NCBI GenBank assembly: GCA_020725865.1
Contig: DYEC01000011.1
Location: 186,001 to 250,000 of the forward strand
Reading direction: 5' to 3'
Source of the DNA: Anaerolinea sp.
Lineage (GTDB): Bacteria > Chloroflexota > Anaerolineae > Anaerolineales > Anaerolineaceae
Length of the DNA: 64,000 nt
Below, piece by piece: positions 8,181 to 16,923 of the stretch. The first letter of the stretch is position 1. The number at the start of each line of letters is the position of its first letter. Under the pieces are notes generated by a model. That model was not told where the DNA came from. It was given only the letters and a program-made list of their open reading frames with translations, and did no database searches. The position numbers and the translations under genes are program-made.

Positions 8181-8398
8181 GACGGTTTTTTTACTGGTGT
8201 GTAGTATCTTGATTTTTCAGCGCGAATAGAAACGCATCCGCGAATATTCATTTGGTATTCCTCAGAGGCATTGGGGTGAGGAAGGATAGGTTTTTTTATT
8301 TATCGAGGAGGTAAAGTATGAGGTAATACGAGATATCCGCTTTTCCGCAAAAACTCTAATTTATAAATACCACTTTAGCTTAAGGAAGGAGAATGATC
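8181..8398 (+). promoter_or_regulatory. Long leader of subtilase 1
   Basis: This stretch contains a direct repeat of CGCGAATA (8221 and 8239), a stem TTCCTCA/TGAGGAA (8258-8264 with 8277-8283) followed 7 nt later by seven T, and then a strong SD feeding a two-codon ORF (8318-8326). The combination looks like a regulatory leader. The stem is weak as a terminator because of the 7-nt gap before the T run. Confidence 0.4.
8318..8326 (+). other. Minimal upstream ORF (Met-Arg-stop)
   Basis: AGGAGGT (8306-8312) lies 5 nt before ATG AGG TAA. The SD is stronger than that of most real genes here, yet the frame closes after two codons. It may be a ribosome-loading or stalling site controlling the subtilase mRNA, or a chance match. 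Confidence 0.4.
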
Positions 8399-10873
8399 AT
8401 GAAAAGGTTTCGGTTTTTCAGTGTGCTGGCAGTACTGGTGCTAATTTTGAGTATGTTGCCGGTTGCGGCGCTGCCGGTCTCCGCCGATGACGGCGGCCAG
8501 GGACAGGAGGTCACCCGCGATGTCCTGTATATGCCGGGCGAGGTGATTGTCGGTTTTGCCGAAGGGACGAGCGCCAAACAATCTGCGGCGCAAGCGGCGG
8601 CGCTGGCGGGCGAGGTCGGGGCGCAGGTGGCGGAAGTTTCTGCCAATACTGCCCTTTTGCGCTTTGCTCCGGATGCTGATGTGCCGGCGCTGGCCGAACA
8701 GCTCGGTGGCATGGCGGACGTGGCTTTTGCCGAGCCAAACTACATCAACTGGATACCGGAAGAGAATGCTCTCGGCGAGGCGCATCCGGTGGATGAGGTG
8801 AGAATTAACCTGCAAATGACGAGCGGAAGCGGCAAGCGAGAGAAAACCCTTTCAGAGATTCCAGCTGTAGATGATGTGCGTCAATTAACCCCCAGCATAA
8901 ATGAACTGCGGACTGCGCGCCGGATGAGCGGCAAACAGAGCATCCCCGCTTTTCCCACCGACCCATTTTTGTGGGACGACTGGGGCTGGGATTACGCGCA
9001 GGCAGATATTATCTGGCCCGATAAAGCCGCCAACCCGATGGTCTGCGTGATTGATACCGGGGTTGACATCAATCATCCTGACCTGAAAGGCAGAGCGCTG
9101 AACGGACGCGATTTCGTCAATGATAACGAATCCCCGAACATCGCCAATGATGACAACGGACATGGTACGCACGTTGCCGGAACGATTGCCGCGGTAATGA
9201 ACAACAAAAAAGGCATCGCCGGCATCTCGACCGGCAAGGTGCTGGCTGTGAAAGTGCTCTCGGCGCAGGGCTGGGGGACGACCTATGACATCGTTCAGGG
9301 TATCCGCTACTGCGCAGATAACCCCTATGTGAAAGTGATCAATATGAGCCTTGGCGGTCCCTCCAGCGATGCTGAATACAATGCCCTCTATTACGCCATT
9401 GTCACTAAAGGCAAGCTGGTGGTGGCGGCAGCCGGCAACAGCAGTACCTCGAACCGCAGCTACCCCGCTGGCTGGGCGGATCACGGCGTAATCGGGGGTG
9501 GGCTGGTTTCAGTGGCGGCGGCGAGGCCCCGGTACAGCATGTGGAATGATGATGATGGAGATGGCTTGTTATGGGTTGATACGAATGGGAATGACGTTCA
9601 GGATTCGGGTGAACTTTTCTACCCGGACCAGTGCGCCGCTTTCTTCAGCAATTACGGTTCATGGGTGGAGATGATTGCTCCGGGAGAAAGCATCCTTTCC
9701 ACTGTGCCGCTCTCCTACAATTACTATGATAAATATTTCGGCGGTGTGGATGCAGACGGGGATGGATACGAGTGGTTCAACGGCACCTCAATGGCGGCGC
9801 CGCATGTTGCCGGAGCGGCGGCACGCGTCTGGAGCGTATTCCCAACCTACACGAACAGCCAGATTGCCTCCCGTCTGTGGGAGGAAGGTGATGAAGCCGA
9901 TAGCTGGTGGACCACGGCGATGGACCCGGATATGAGCAACCCCGCTTCTGGGTATGGTGCAAGCTGGGGAGGCGGCGAGGCGCCTTACTGCTGGCCTGAT
10001 GGCACTAAAGGTGCTGAATACAGCATGGACAATGCCCGTTACCTGAACGTGGCGGCGGCGATGGGGCGCGGCGCCATTGTGGCCGCGGTAACAGATGCTC
10101 TGACCGGTTTACCGCTGGAGAATGCTTACGTATATGCCCGTGATTACTATACCGGGGCTTTGAAAGACACTGCTGTGGTTAGCCGCGGTAACCGCATCGT
10201 CTATTTGTTGAATCTGCCGGAAGGCTGGTATAGCATTTATGTCAACAAGAGCGGTTATACGAGCGGAGCTGCTTGGGTTGCCTATCAAAGTACTGCAGCA
10301 GGAGACACATATACAGGTCCCTGGCTGTGGCTGGGGGTGCCGCCGCGAGGAAATATCACTGCAGTGGCAAACTGGTACGATGAAAGCGACCTTGACTTGT
10401 TTACCTGGCTGCCAAATGTCAGCTCTCCCGGCGGGGTGGTGGGCAGTAGTTATTCTGGTCACCCACAGTATCAAGGTATGGGCGATTTATCGGACTTCCC
10501 GCGCGCCCGCTGGAACCGCGATGGCGGCTGGATGGATTGGATGGGGATGGAATCCATCAGCATTGCTCCGCGCCCGGGTTACCCTACAATACCCTACTAT
10601 AATCAAACCTCCTCAGATTACTATGATTTCCTGATGCGAGACTTTGGCGCTTTGAGCGGCTATGTAATCTTGCGTATCTGGACTGGTGGAAAGGTCATTG
10701 GGGCTACCGAGGCAAATCCTGCCTGCTCAGGCGGCGAGCTATGGTATTGGGCGGGGTACCTGTGGTTTGACAAGTACGAGCCTGTGGACTGGTGCGGTGA
10801 CTCTGGTGTCTGGCCCTATGCCAACAGTTATAGCCCGAGCGGTGTCCCAGAAAAGCCCACGACGAGCAAGTAA
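8399..10873 (+). CDS. Secreted subtilisin-like serine protease (subtilase 1)
   Basis: An 824-aa S8 protease. AGGAAGGAG lies 7 nt before the ATG at 8399; the ATG at 8393 is too close to it. An N-terminal signal peptide (about 1-28) is followed by an I9-like propeptide (YMPGEVIVGFAEG to FAEPNYINWIPE). The catalytic triad is D219 (DTGVDINHPDL), H255 (GHGTHVAGT) and S464 (GTSMAAPHVAGAA), with oxyanion N347. Acidic inserts such as DDDGDG and DADGDG look like calcium loops. The C-terminal 280 residues hold a carboxypeptidase-regulatory-like beta domain (VTDALTGLPLENAYVYARD) and a Trp-rich module (DLDLFTWLP, MGMESISIAPRPGY) also present in subtilase 2. Likely role: extracellular protein degradation for nutrition. 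Confidence 0.95.
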   Translation: MKRFRFFSVLAVLVLILSMLPVAALPVSADDGGQGQEVTRDVLYMPGEVIVGFAEGTSAKQSAAQAAALAGEVGAQVAEVSANTALLRFAPDADVPALAEQLGGMADVAFAEPNYINWIPEENALGEAHPVDEVRINLQMTSGSGKREKTLSEIPAVDDVRQLTPSINELRTARRMSGKQSIPAFPTDPFLWDDWGWDYAQADIIWPDKAANPMVCVIDTGVDINHPDLKGRALNGRDFVNDNESPNIANDDNGHGTHVAGTIAAVMNNKKGIAGISTGKVLAVKVLSAQGWGTTYDIVQGIRYCADNPYVKVINMSLGGPSSDAEYNALYYAIVTKGKLVVAAAGNSSTSNRSYPAGWADHGVIGGGLVSVAAARPRYSMWNDDDGDGLLWVDTNGNDVQDSGELFYPDQCAAFFSNYGSWVEMIAPGESILSTVPLSYNYYDKYFGGVDADGDGYEWFNGTSMAAPHVAGAAARVWSVFPTYTNSQIASRLWEEGDEADSWWTTAMDPDMSNPASGYGASWGGGEAPYCWPDGTKGAEYSMDNARYLNVAAAMGRGAIVAAVTDALTGLPLENAYVYARDYYTGALKDTAVVSRGNRIVYLLNLPEGWYSIYVNKSGYTSGAAWVAYQSTAAGDTYTGPWLWLGVPPRGNITAVANWYDESDLDLFTWLPNVSSPGGVVGSSYSGHPQYQGMGDLSDFPRARWNRDGGWMDWMGMESISIAPRPGYPTIPYYNQTSSDYYDFLMRDFGALSGYVILRIWTGGKVIGATEANPACSGGELWYWAGYLWFDKYEPVDWCGDSGVWPYANSYSPSGVPEKPTTSK

Positions 10874-10890
10874 TATCGGTATGTTTTCCG

Positions 10891-10931
10891 CCATACTCCC
10901 GGGTCACACAGGCTTGGGAGTATGGTTTTTT
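10891..10931 (+). terminator. Rho-independent terminator of subtilase 1
   Basis: CCATACTCCC (10891-10900) pairs perfectly with GGGAGTATGG (10916-10925), followed directly by six T. Confidence 0.93.
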
Positions 10932-10958
10932 CCGCAACAAGCTAACCGGGCTTCAGCG

Positions 10959-11001
10959 CAAAAAAATCCCCCTTCCTCCGGAGTTCCGTTAGAAGGGGGA
11001 T
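10959..11001 (-). terminator. Rho-independent terminator of the catabolic cluster
   Basis: On the minus strand ATCCCCCTTC (11001-10992) pairs with GAAGGGGGAT (10975-10966), followed by a run of T (10965-10960). It lies 36 nt after the last gene of the minus-strand cluster. Confidence 0.93.
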
Positions 11002-11036
11002 AAAGAGGGGGAAGGGAGAAGCGGAAAGAGCTACCG

Positions 11037-12086
11037 TTAATACTGCCCGAACTCCCTGGCGGCTTTGCTCATCAAGTAAATATGGTAGGGCGGTACGGTT
11101 GCCGGGATGTCACAGCCGCCCATGAAGACAAAGCCGCTTTTGATTTGTTTGCCGATTTCGATGTTCTTTCGGCAGGCTTCATAGACTTGGTCTGGTGTGC
11201 CCTTGACAATAATGGCGGGTTCGACATTGCCACAGATGATTTCATTGGGGAAAATCTCAGCCGCTTTGAGCAGGTCCACCTCATGCCCAAAGCTGAGCAT
11301 CCCCGGGTCGCCCCAAGGCAGACGCGCCAGCAGGGGCAGGAGCTTGTTCTGGTCGCCGCAAATATGGTCATAAATATGCTTGACGCCCTTATCCAGCACG
11401 TACTGATGCAGTTCCATGCGGTAGGGAAGTACCAGACGTTCATACATGCGCGGCGAAATCAGCCCATCGGTCGGTGAAGCAATACGCGGCAGGACGCGCT
11501 CCGCCCCAAACGTGTCAATGAACCAGTCTGCCACCTGTTTGAGATGGTCGGTCATCAGGCGCATCACGTGGTGGACGGCATCCGGCTCACTGGCTGCCCA
11601 TTCAAGAAACTTATCCACCCCGCACAGGTTGGCGCAAAAAGTGAACGGACTACCGTAGATAAAAGCGATTTGCGTGCCGTATTTTTCCTGCAATTTGGCA
11701 AATTCCATCATGCGCGGCAGACAGCCTGCTGTCTTGACATCCGGCAGTTCCAGCCGGTAAATATCCTCCAGCGTTTGCACCGGGCGCCTGGCAACCGAGG
11801 GTCCCGAAGCCCAGCGGTCCTCAGGCCAGGAGATCTCACCGCCAAACTCCCATGCGCCATACGCCACGAACGTATAGAACGGGGCAATTTCAGCATCATA
11901 CTGCTCCATCGTCCACATCTGCGCCAGATAGCTGCGCTCCGGGAATTCAAAAATATCCGCCTTTGGGATGCCTACATTTGCAGCACAGAAGCTGTAGCCC
12001 TTATGCACAAACGGGACGGCATCCACCGGCTGGCGGTTGAGCAGTGCCTCAATGCGTTCGTTTTGTGTCATCGGTCTATTGGTCAT
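11037..12086 (-). CDS. MtaA/UroD-superfamily protein with HxC...C zinc motif
   Basis: A 349-aa TIM-barrel protein of the uroporphyrinogen decarboxylase/methylcobamide:CoM methyltransferase superfamily. GAGAGGAG sits 8 nt before the ATG at 12086. Residues H241 and C243 (YDHICGD) and C325 (MGGCDIP) match the HxC-Xn-C zinc site that activates thiols in MtaA/MtbA-type methyltransferases. The N-terminal arginine motif of true UroD is not seen. It is the last gene of the cluster, starting 14 nt after the alcohol dehydrogenase stop. No corrinoid protein or heme-synthesis gene is nearby. A role in demethylating or handling a C1 group of the imported substrate is a guess. Confidence 0.8.
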   Translation of the reverse strand: MTNRPMTQNERIEALLNRQPVDAVPFVHKGYSFCAANVGIPKADIFEFPERSYLAQMWTMEQYDAEIAPFYTFVAYGAWEFGGEISWPEDRWASGPSVARRPVQTLEDIYRLELPDVKTAGCLPRMMEFAKLQEKYGTQIAFIYGSPFTFCANLCGVDKFLEWAASEPDAVHHVMRLMTDHLKQVADWFIDTFGAERVLPRIASPTDGLISPRMYERLVLPYRMELHQYVLDKGVKHIYDHICGDQNKLLPLLARLPWGDPGMLSFGHEVDLLKAAEIFPNEIICGNVEPAIIVKGTPDQVYEACRKNIEIGKQIKSGFVFMGGCDIPATVPPYHIYLMSKAAREFGQY

Positions 12087-12100
12087 GGTTTGGGCTCCTC

Positions 12101-13159
12101 TCACATCACGGTTGGGTCAATGGCAAATTTGATACCTTCAAAGCGGCGGATGCGCTCAAAAGCGGTAATGAGCTGGCTGAGCGGCATGGTATCGGTGATG
12201 AACTTTCGTCCATCTACCAGCCGGCTGGCAAGCAGGTTCACCGAGCGCCGGTAATCGTCCGGGTCCTGATGGAAAACGCCGATCAGCTTGTGTTCAAAGT
12301 AATGCATGGCGTGCGTATCCACCGTGATGGTCGTTCCGGCTTTGCAGCCGCCATGGAAGACAACCGTGCCGGCTTTGCGGATCATCTGGATGGCTTCTTC
12401 CCATGCCTGTGGAAACCCCGCTGCCTCAATTGCTACATCTACACCCCGCCCGCCATCGGTCAGGTCTTTGACCATCTGGATGCGGTCTTTGGGCTCGGTG
12501 ACTTCCAGAATGTTGATGAATTCATTCACTCCGAATTCACTCGCCACGCGTTTGCGTTCTTCGGTAATCTCGCCGGAGAGGATGACCCGCGCCCCCTGCA
12601 GATGCGCCAGACGGCTGATCATTAATCCCAGCGGACCGGAGCCCAGCACTGCCACCGTATCCCCCTGACGAATGCCGGCGTGGCGGATGCAGTGAATGGC
12701 GGTGCCCAGCGGTTCAGAAACCGCCGCTTCCTGAAAGGTCATGTGATCGGGAATCTTATAGACATTGTGTTTGACCATGCGCGCCGGGATGACAATATAT
12801 TCGGCATAAGCTCCGTTGAGGATGAGCAGGTCCTCGCACAGGTTGCGGTGTCCGATTTTGCAGTAATAGCATTCGCCGCAGGGCACTGCGTTGCAGGTGC
12901 AAACGCGGTCGCCTTCCTTAAACTGAGTCACTCCTTCGCCAACCCCGACCACCTGACCGCTGAACTCATGCCCAAAGGTGGAGGGGACTTTTTTAATGAT
13001 GGCGGGATGTCCGCGCTCGTAAGTCTTGATGTCCGTCCCGCAGGTCAGCGCAGCGCCGATCTTAACCAATAGCTCACCGGGTCCCGGCGATGGAACATCA
13101 ATGCGTTCAAAGCGCACATCTTTGGGTGCGTAAAACATGGCTGCGTTCATTTTGGTCAT
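12101..13159 (-). CDS. Zinc-dependent medium-chain alcohol/polyol dehydrogenase
   Basis: A 352-aa MDR-family oxidoreductase of the sorbitol/threonine dehydrogenase type. Catalytic zinc ligands lie in LTCGTD and FGHEFSGQVVGVG, and the structural zinc is held by four cysteines in CGECYYCKIGHRNLC. The NAD(P)-binding Rossmann motif is VAVLGSGPLGLM. GGAG lies 8 nt before the ATG. It presumably oxidises a sugar alcohol or derivative in the pathway encoded by the cluster. The gene is separated from deoC by 143 nt that include a small palindrome, and from the MtaA-like gene by 14 nt. Confidence 0.92.
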   Translation of the reverse strand: MTKMNAAMFYAPKDVRFERIDVPSPGPGELLVKIGAALTCGTDIKTYERGHPAIIKKVPSTFGHEFSGQVVGVGEGVTQFKEGDRVCTCNAVPCGECYYCKIGHRNLCEDLLILNGAYAEYIVIPARMVKHNVYKIPDHMTFQEAAVSEPLGTAIHCIRHAGIRQGDTVAVLGSGPLGLMISRLAHLQGARVILSGEITEERKRVASEFGVNEFINILEVTEPKDRIQMVKDLTDGGRGVDVAIEAAGFPQAWEEAIQMIRKAGTVVFHGGCKAGTTITVDTHAMHYFEHKLIGVFHQDPDDYRRSVNLLASRLVDGRKFITDTMPLSQLITAFERIRRFEGIKFAIDPTVM

Positions 13160-13269
13160 CGCTCATTCTCCTTTTTGCCATTGCTCTGGCGGTTTACAGA
13201 TAAAGAAAACTTTTGATTCCATAACATTCGCCGCGCCATGGTGGTGCGGATTTGTAACTTGCACAAACC

Positions 13270-13289
13270 GGGCAGGCTGAAAACCTGCC
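13270..13289. repeat. Dispersed palindrome, copy 1
   Basis: GGCAGG and CCTGCC form a stem around CTGAAAA between deoC and the alcohol dehydrogenase gene. Very similar sequences occur at 35762-35782 and 54681-54703, each in an intergenic gap. The shared core is AGGYTKGAAAACCTG-like. Confidence 0.6.
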
Positions 13290-13302
13290 TTTAAAGAAAA
13301 TA

Positions 13303-14013
13303 CTAATCCAGTTCCATCAGTGTTCCGGCAGCGGCACGCTTGACAGCCTCGTCCAGAATAACAGCGGTGGCGCGTGTACCGATCATCGCTGCGCCCGCTT
13401 TGCGGTATTCCAGCACCTGATCCAGCGTGCGGATACCGCCGGAGGGTTTGACCTTGACTTTTGGACTGCAACTGGCGCGCATCAATTTGACATCCTCCAG
13501 TGTTGCCCCGCCCGGACCGTAACCGGTGGAGGTCTTGACAAAGTCTGCTCCGGCACGTTCGCTGATCTGACAGGCGGCGACAATGCGCTCTGGTGTCAGG
13601 TAACAGGTCTCGAAAATCACCTTGACGGGCACACCGCGCGCATGGGCGACTTCCACGACTGCACGGATATCTTCTTCGACGTAGTCGTAATGCCCGGCGA
13701 CCAACCGGCTGATCGCCAGTACCATATCCAGATGGGCAGCGCCGTTATCCATTGCCAGCTCCGCCTCATACACTTTGGCTTTGGTCAGGTTGGAGCCATG
13801 TGGAAAATCCACCACTGTGCTGACCTGAATTCCCGTGCCAGCCAGCCGTTCAACCGCTTTCGGGACGTCATACGGTGCTACCATCACCGTCGCACAGCGG
13901 TATTGTTTAACCAGTTCAACCCCTTCGTCAAATTCCTCATCTGTCAAAGTGGGTCGTAACAGCGAATGATCTATCATTGCTGCAATATCTGCTACAGTTA
14001 ATACCTTACCCAT
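13303..14013 (-). CDS. deoC: Deoxyribose-phosphate aldolase
   Basis: A 236-aa class I aldolase that splits 2-deoxyribose 5-phosphate into glyceraldehyde 3-phosphate and acetaldehyde, or a close analogue. The Schiff-base lysine is K160 (DFVKTSTGY), the second lysine is K189 (VKPSGGIR), and the conserved Asp is in HLDMVLA. GAGAGG precedes the ATG at 14013 by 6 nt. In this operon, without nucleoside phosphorylase genes, it probably acts on the phosphorylated product of the FGGY kinase rather than in nucleoside salvage; that is inference from context. Confidence 0.94.
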   Translation of the reverse strand: MGKVLTVADIAAMIDHSLLRPTLTDEEFDEGVELVKQYRCATVMVAPYDVPKAVERLAGTGIQVSTVVDFPHGSNLTKAKVYEAELAMDNGAAHLDMVLAISRLVAGHYDYVEEDIRAVVEVAHARGVPVKVIFETCYLTPERIVAACQISERAGADFVKTSTGYGPGGATLEDVKLMRASCSPKVKVKPSGGIRTLDQVLEYRKAGAAMIGTRATAVILDEAVKRAAAGTLMELD

Positions 14014-14041
14014 GATCAACCTCTCTACATGAAAACCTTTT

Positions 14042-14788
14042 TTAATGCTGCGAAGTCTCCAGCGTGAAATTCAAGCGGATGACATACACGCCGCTGCCAT
14101 AAATCACCGGGCGGTCTTGCGCTGAGTAGGAGATGCGCGTGCGCAACAGAGCAGGTGTGCCGGTCTCGCGCTTGAGCAGTTTGGCTTCGCGCGGCTGTAG
14201 CGCCACTGCTCCAACCGTATCGTAGGCGCGGACAATTTTTAGTCCGTAGTTCTTCATCAGGACGTAGTAGGTGGATTGTTCCCAGCCCCGATCGCTGAAC
14301 ATATTGCGGTTAATGCCCGGGAAGTTTCTTGCAATGGTGTACCACTTCTCTACGCAGACCGGATCACCGTTTACGCTGCGCAGACGTTCCATTACAACCA
14401 GCTTCTCCCCAGTCTCAACTTCCAGAACACTGGCAACCTGTGCCGGAGCGGGAATGAAATCAAACGTCAGGATGCGGGTCACCAGCGGTTGATTCTGGCT
14501 GAGGAATTCATTGGTGAAACTGCCCAATTCGCGCAGTGTGACTTCGAAAGGTGACTTGGTGACGATCGTACCTTTGGAACGATGACGCTCCAGCACGCCG
14601 GAATACATCAGCTCTGCAATCGCCTGACGGATGGTGGCGCGGCTGACCTGAAAGCGATCCTGCAATTCCTTTTCGGTGGGGATGAAATCCCCAGGCTGGT
14701 AAACGCCGGATTGAATCTCACGCCACAGGATTTGTGATACCTGATAGTAGAGCGGTATGGGAGTTTCGCGGTTAATTTCTTTTGCCAA
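14042..14788 (-). CDS. GntR/HutC-family regulator 1 (UTRA ligand domain)
   Basis: A 248-aa transcription factor. The winged helix covers residues 1-75 (PLYYQVSQILWREIQSGVY, then LQDRFQVSRATIRQAIAELM), and a UTRA effector domain covers about 90-245, ending in GVYVIRLNFTLE. The start is TTG at 14788 (Met-Ala-Lys), with GAGGAG 6 nt upstream and no better ATG. It sits inside the cluster and probably senses a pathway intermediate. A second, shorter UTRA regulator is encoded at 19172-19879. The palindrome at 25006-25019 is a candidate site for either. Confidence 0.92.
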   Translation of the reverse strand: MAKEINRETPIPLYYQVSQILWREIQSGVYQPGDFIPTEKELQDRFQVSRATIRQAIAELMYSGVLERHRSKGTIVTKSPFEVTLRELGSFTNEFLSQNQPLVTRILTFDFIPAPAQVASVLEVETGEKLVVMERLRSVNGDPVCVEKWYTIARNFPGINRNMFSDRGWEQSTYYVLMKNYGLKIVRAYDTVGAVALQPREAKLLKRETGTPALLRTRISYSAQDRPVIYGSGVYVIRLNFTLETSQH

Positions 14789-14798
14789 GCTTTTCTCC

Positions 14799-15857
14799 TC
14801 ATTCCTTCAGGTATTTCTCATAGTCTGGGTTCACACAAAACTTTGGTGTCTTGTGGTTAACCAGAAACTCATACAACCCTTGCGCCATTATGGTTGCGCC
14901 GATTTCAGCCGCTTGAATGGACGCGCCTGCCAGATGCGAAGTCGCCGTGACATTTTCCAGTTCGTAGAGCGGGCTGTCGGACGGCGGCGGCTCGGCTTCA
15001 AAGATATCCAGCGCCGCTCCGGCAATGCGCCGCTCTTTGAGCGCCTTGTAAAGAGCATCATGCTGCACCAGCTCACCGCGTGCCGTGTTAATCAGGTAAG
15101 CAGTCGGTTTCATTAGGCTGATTTCGCGCTCGCCAATCATGCCTTTGGTTTCTTTCGTGTAGCGGGCGTGGAGGGAGACGAAATCGGATTCTTTTAGCAG
15201 GGTATCCAGGTCTACCGCTTTGCATCCCAGCTTTTCGATGTCTTCCACCTTTACGTAAGGGTCATAGACCAGCACCTTTGCGCCGAACGCTTGCACCAGC
15301 CGGGCCACTTTGCTGCCGATGGCACCCAATCCGACCAGCCCAACCGTCGAACTGCCCAATTCATTACCGACCATAGAATACTGATACAGATCGCCGCGCC
15401 AGCGCTTTTCGTTCATCATGGACATGTGGGCACGGGTGATACTGCGCGATTGCGCCAGCATCATACCAATTGTGAATTCCGCCACCGCCCCCGAATTGCG
15501 TCCGGGTGCATAAATCACCGGGATGCCGCGCTCGGTGCAGGCGTTCCAGTTAATGTTGACTGGACCACCGCGAGCAGTAGCGATGACCTTCAGCTTTGAC
15601 GCTCGATCCAGCACTTTGCGGCTGATTGGTGCCGTATGCGTCACTGCTACTTCGGCATCCTGCATGGCGCGCGCCGTTTCCTCTTCATCGCCGACGAACT
15701 CGCTGATTTCTTCCGTTTTCATCACCGGCGTGACAGGCCAGGTATCTGTCAGATAAGTGTATTCGAATTGAATGCCGGAGCCCTCAAAAACCTTCTCTAG
15801 TGCCCTTTGAAGCACCTCATTGGTTACGAATAAGTCGCCAAGCACCGCAACTTTCAT
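14799..15857 (-). CDS. D-2-hydroxyacid dehydrogenase (phosphoglycerate dehydrogenase-like)
   Basis: A 352-aa NAD-dependent dehydrogenase. GGGAG precedes the ATG at 15857 (MKVAVLGDLF); the longer frame has no SD. The NAD motif is GLVGLGAIGSKVARL, and the catalytic Arg, Glu and His are in NTARGELV, FEAEPP and SHLAGAS. No ACT domain for serine feedback is present, which argues against a biosynthetic SerA. In this operon it may interconvert a sugar acid and its 2-keto form. It follows the aldo/keto reductase by 28 nt and precedes the GntR gene by 10 nt. Confidence 0.9.
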   Translation of the reverse strand: MKVAVLGDLFVTNEVLQRALEKVFEGSGIQFEYTYLTDTWPVTPVMKTEEISEFVGDEEETARAMQDAEVAVTHTAPISRKVLDRASKLKVIATARGGPVNINWNACTERGIPVIYAPGRNSGAVAEFTIGMMLAQSRSITRAHMSMMNEKRWRGDLYQYSMVGNELGSSTVGLVGLGAIGSKVARLVQAFGAKVLVYDPYVKVEDIEKLGCKAVDLDTLLKESDFVSLHARYTKETKGMIGEREISLMKPTAYLINTARGELVQHDALYKALKERRIAGAALDIFEAEPPPSDSPLYELENVTATSHLAGASIQAAEIGATIMAQGLYEFLVNHKTPKFCVNPDYEKYLKE

Positions 15858-15885
15858 GCCGTTTCTCCCATTGTTTGTGTTTGCA

Positions 15886-16872
15886 TTAGCCGGCTGTTGC
15901 TGCCGCCAGTTTCTGATCGCGTTCTTGCAGATAGCGGTCAATTTCGGCGATTTCTTCTTCGGTTAGTCTCCAATCGCCGGCGCGCGCGGTTTCCTCAATC
16001 TGGTCTGGACGGCGAGCCCCTGCGATAGCGCCGGTCACTTCCGCTCGGCGCAGTGTCCAGGCGAGGGCGAGGTTCGCCACCGGTTGTCCATGACGTTCAG
16101 CAATCGGGCGCAGTTTTTCCACAAATTCCAGATTGATGCTTAAAGCTGGCTCCTGGAAATCGGGATTATTGCGCCGCCAGTCATCCACCGGGAAATTCAT
16201 TGCTCGTTCTTTGGTCATTTTGCCGGTCAGCAAGCCAGCCTGCATTGGACTATAGACAATGACGCCAATGTTGTTCTCTTTGCAGAAGGGCAGGATCTCT
16301 GCCTCGATGTCGCGCTTGATCATGCTATAGGGCGGCTGCAGGGAGGCAATCGGATGAATCTTCTGCACGCGCTTCATCTGCTCGACGTTGAAGTTGGAAA
16401 CACCGCCGTAGCGCACCTTGCCCTCTTTGATTAGTTCTGCAATAGCGCCCCATCCTTCTTCTATGTCTTCATCGGGCCAGGGCCAGTGAATCTGATAAAG
16501 GTCAATGTAATCGGTGCCCAAGCGTTTCAGGCTGGATTCGCATTCGGCTTTGATGCTGTCTTTCTTCAGCCAGCCGTAGATGTCACTGCCGTCTTCCTTC
16601 CAGAGGATGCCGCATTTGGTAGCGATGATGACTTGGTCGCGGCGGCCTTTGACTGCCTGACCGACAATCTCCTCCGAATGACCGTGACCATACCCTTTGG
16701 CGGTGTCCAGCCAATTGATGCCCAGGTCAATGGCGCGCTGAATGGTAGCAATGGAATCTTTATCATCTTGTGGACCCCAGCCGTAGGGGTTGTCACCTCC
16801 GCCAATTGCCCAGGTGCCCAAACCAATGGTGGTGATATACAGATCGCTGTATCCTAACTTACGCTTTTCCAT
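15886..16872 (-). CDS. Aldo/keto reductase
   Basis: A 328-aa NADPH-dependent oxidoreductase with a TIM barrel. The catalytic tetrad is visible as the Asp of WLDTAKGYG, the Tyr of KGYGHGHSE, the Lys of IATKCG and the His of YQIHWPW. The C-terminal cofactor loop contains GAIAGARRPDQIEE. It likely reduces or oxidises a sugar aldehyde or keto intermediate. The gene lies between the first ABC ATPase and the hydroxyacid dehydrogenase in the same transcription direction. Confidence 0.92.
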   Translation of the reverse strand: MEKRKLGYSDLYITTIGLGTWAIGGGDNPYGWGPQDDKDSIATIQRAIDLGINWLDTAKGYGHGHSEEIVGQAVKGRRDQVIIATKCGILWKEDGSDIYGWLKKDSIKAECESSLKRLGTDYIDLYQIHWPWPDEDIEEGWGAIAELIKEGKVRYGGVSNFNVEQMKRVQKIHPIASLQPPYSMIKRDIEAEILPFCKENNIGVIVYSPMQAGLLTGKMTKERAMNFPVDDWRRNNPDFQEPALSINLEFVEKLRPIAERHGQPVANLALAWTLRRAEVTGAIAGARRPDQIEETARAGDWRLTEEEIAEIDRYLQERDQKLAAATAG

Positions 16873-16923
16873 TTCTGCCTGCCCCTTTCTTTTTGAAAAT
16901 TCAGATTCGTGTACTCCCGTTTC

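Noticed and set aside
11544-12254. 236-codon open frame antisense to the MtaA-like and dehydrogenase genes
   Set aside because: It spans two well-supported genes and shows no conserved motif.
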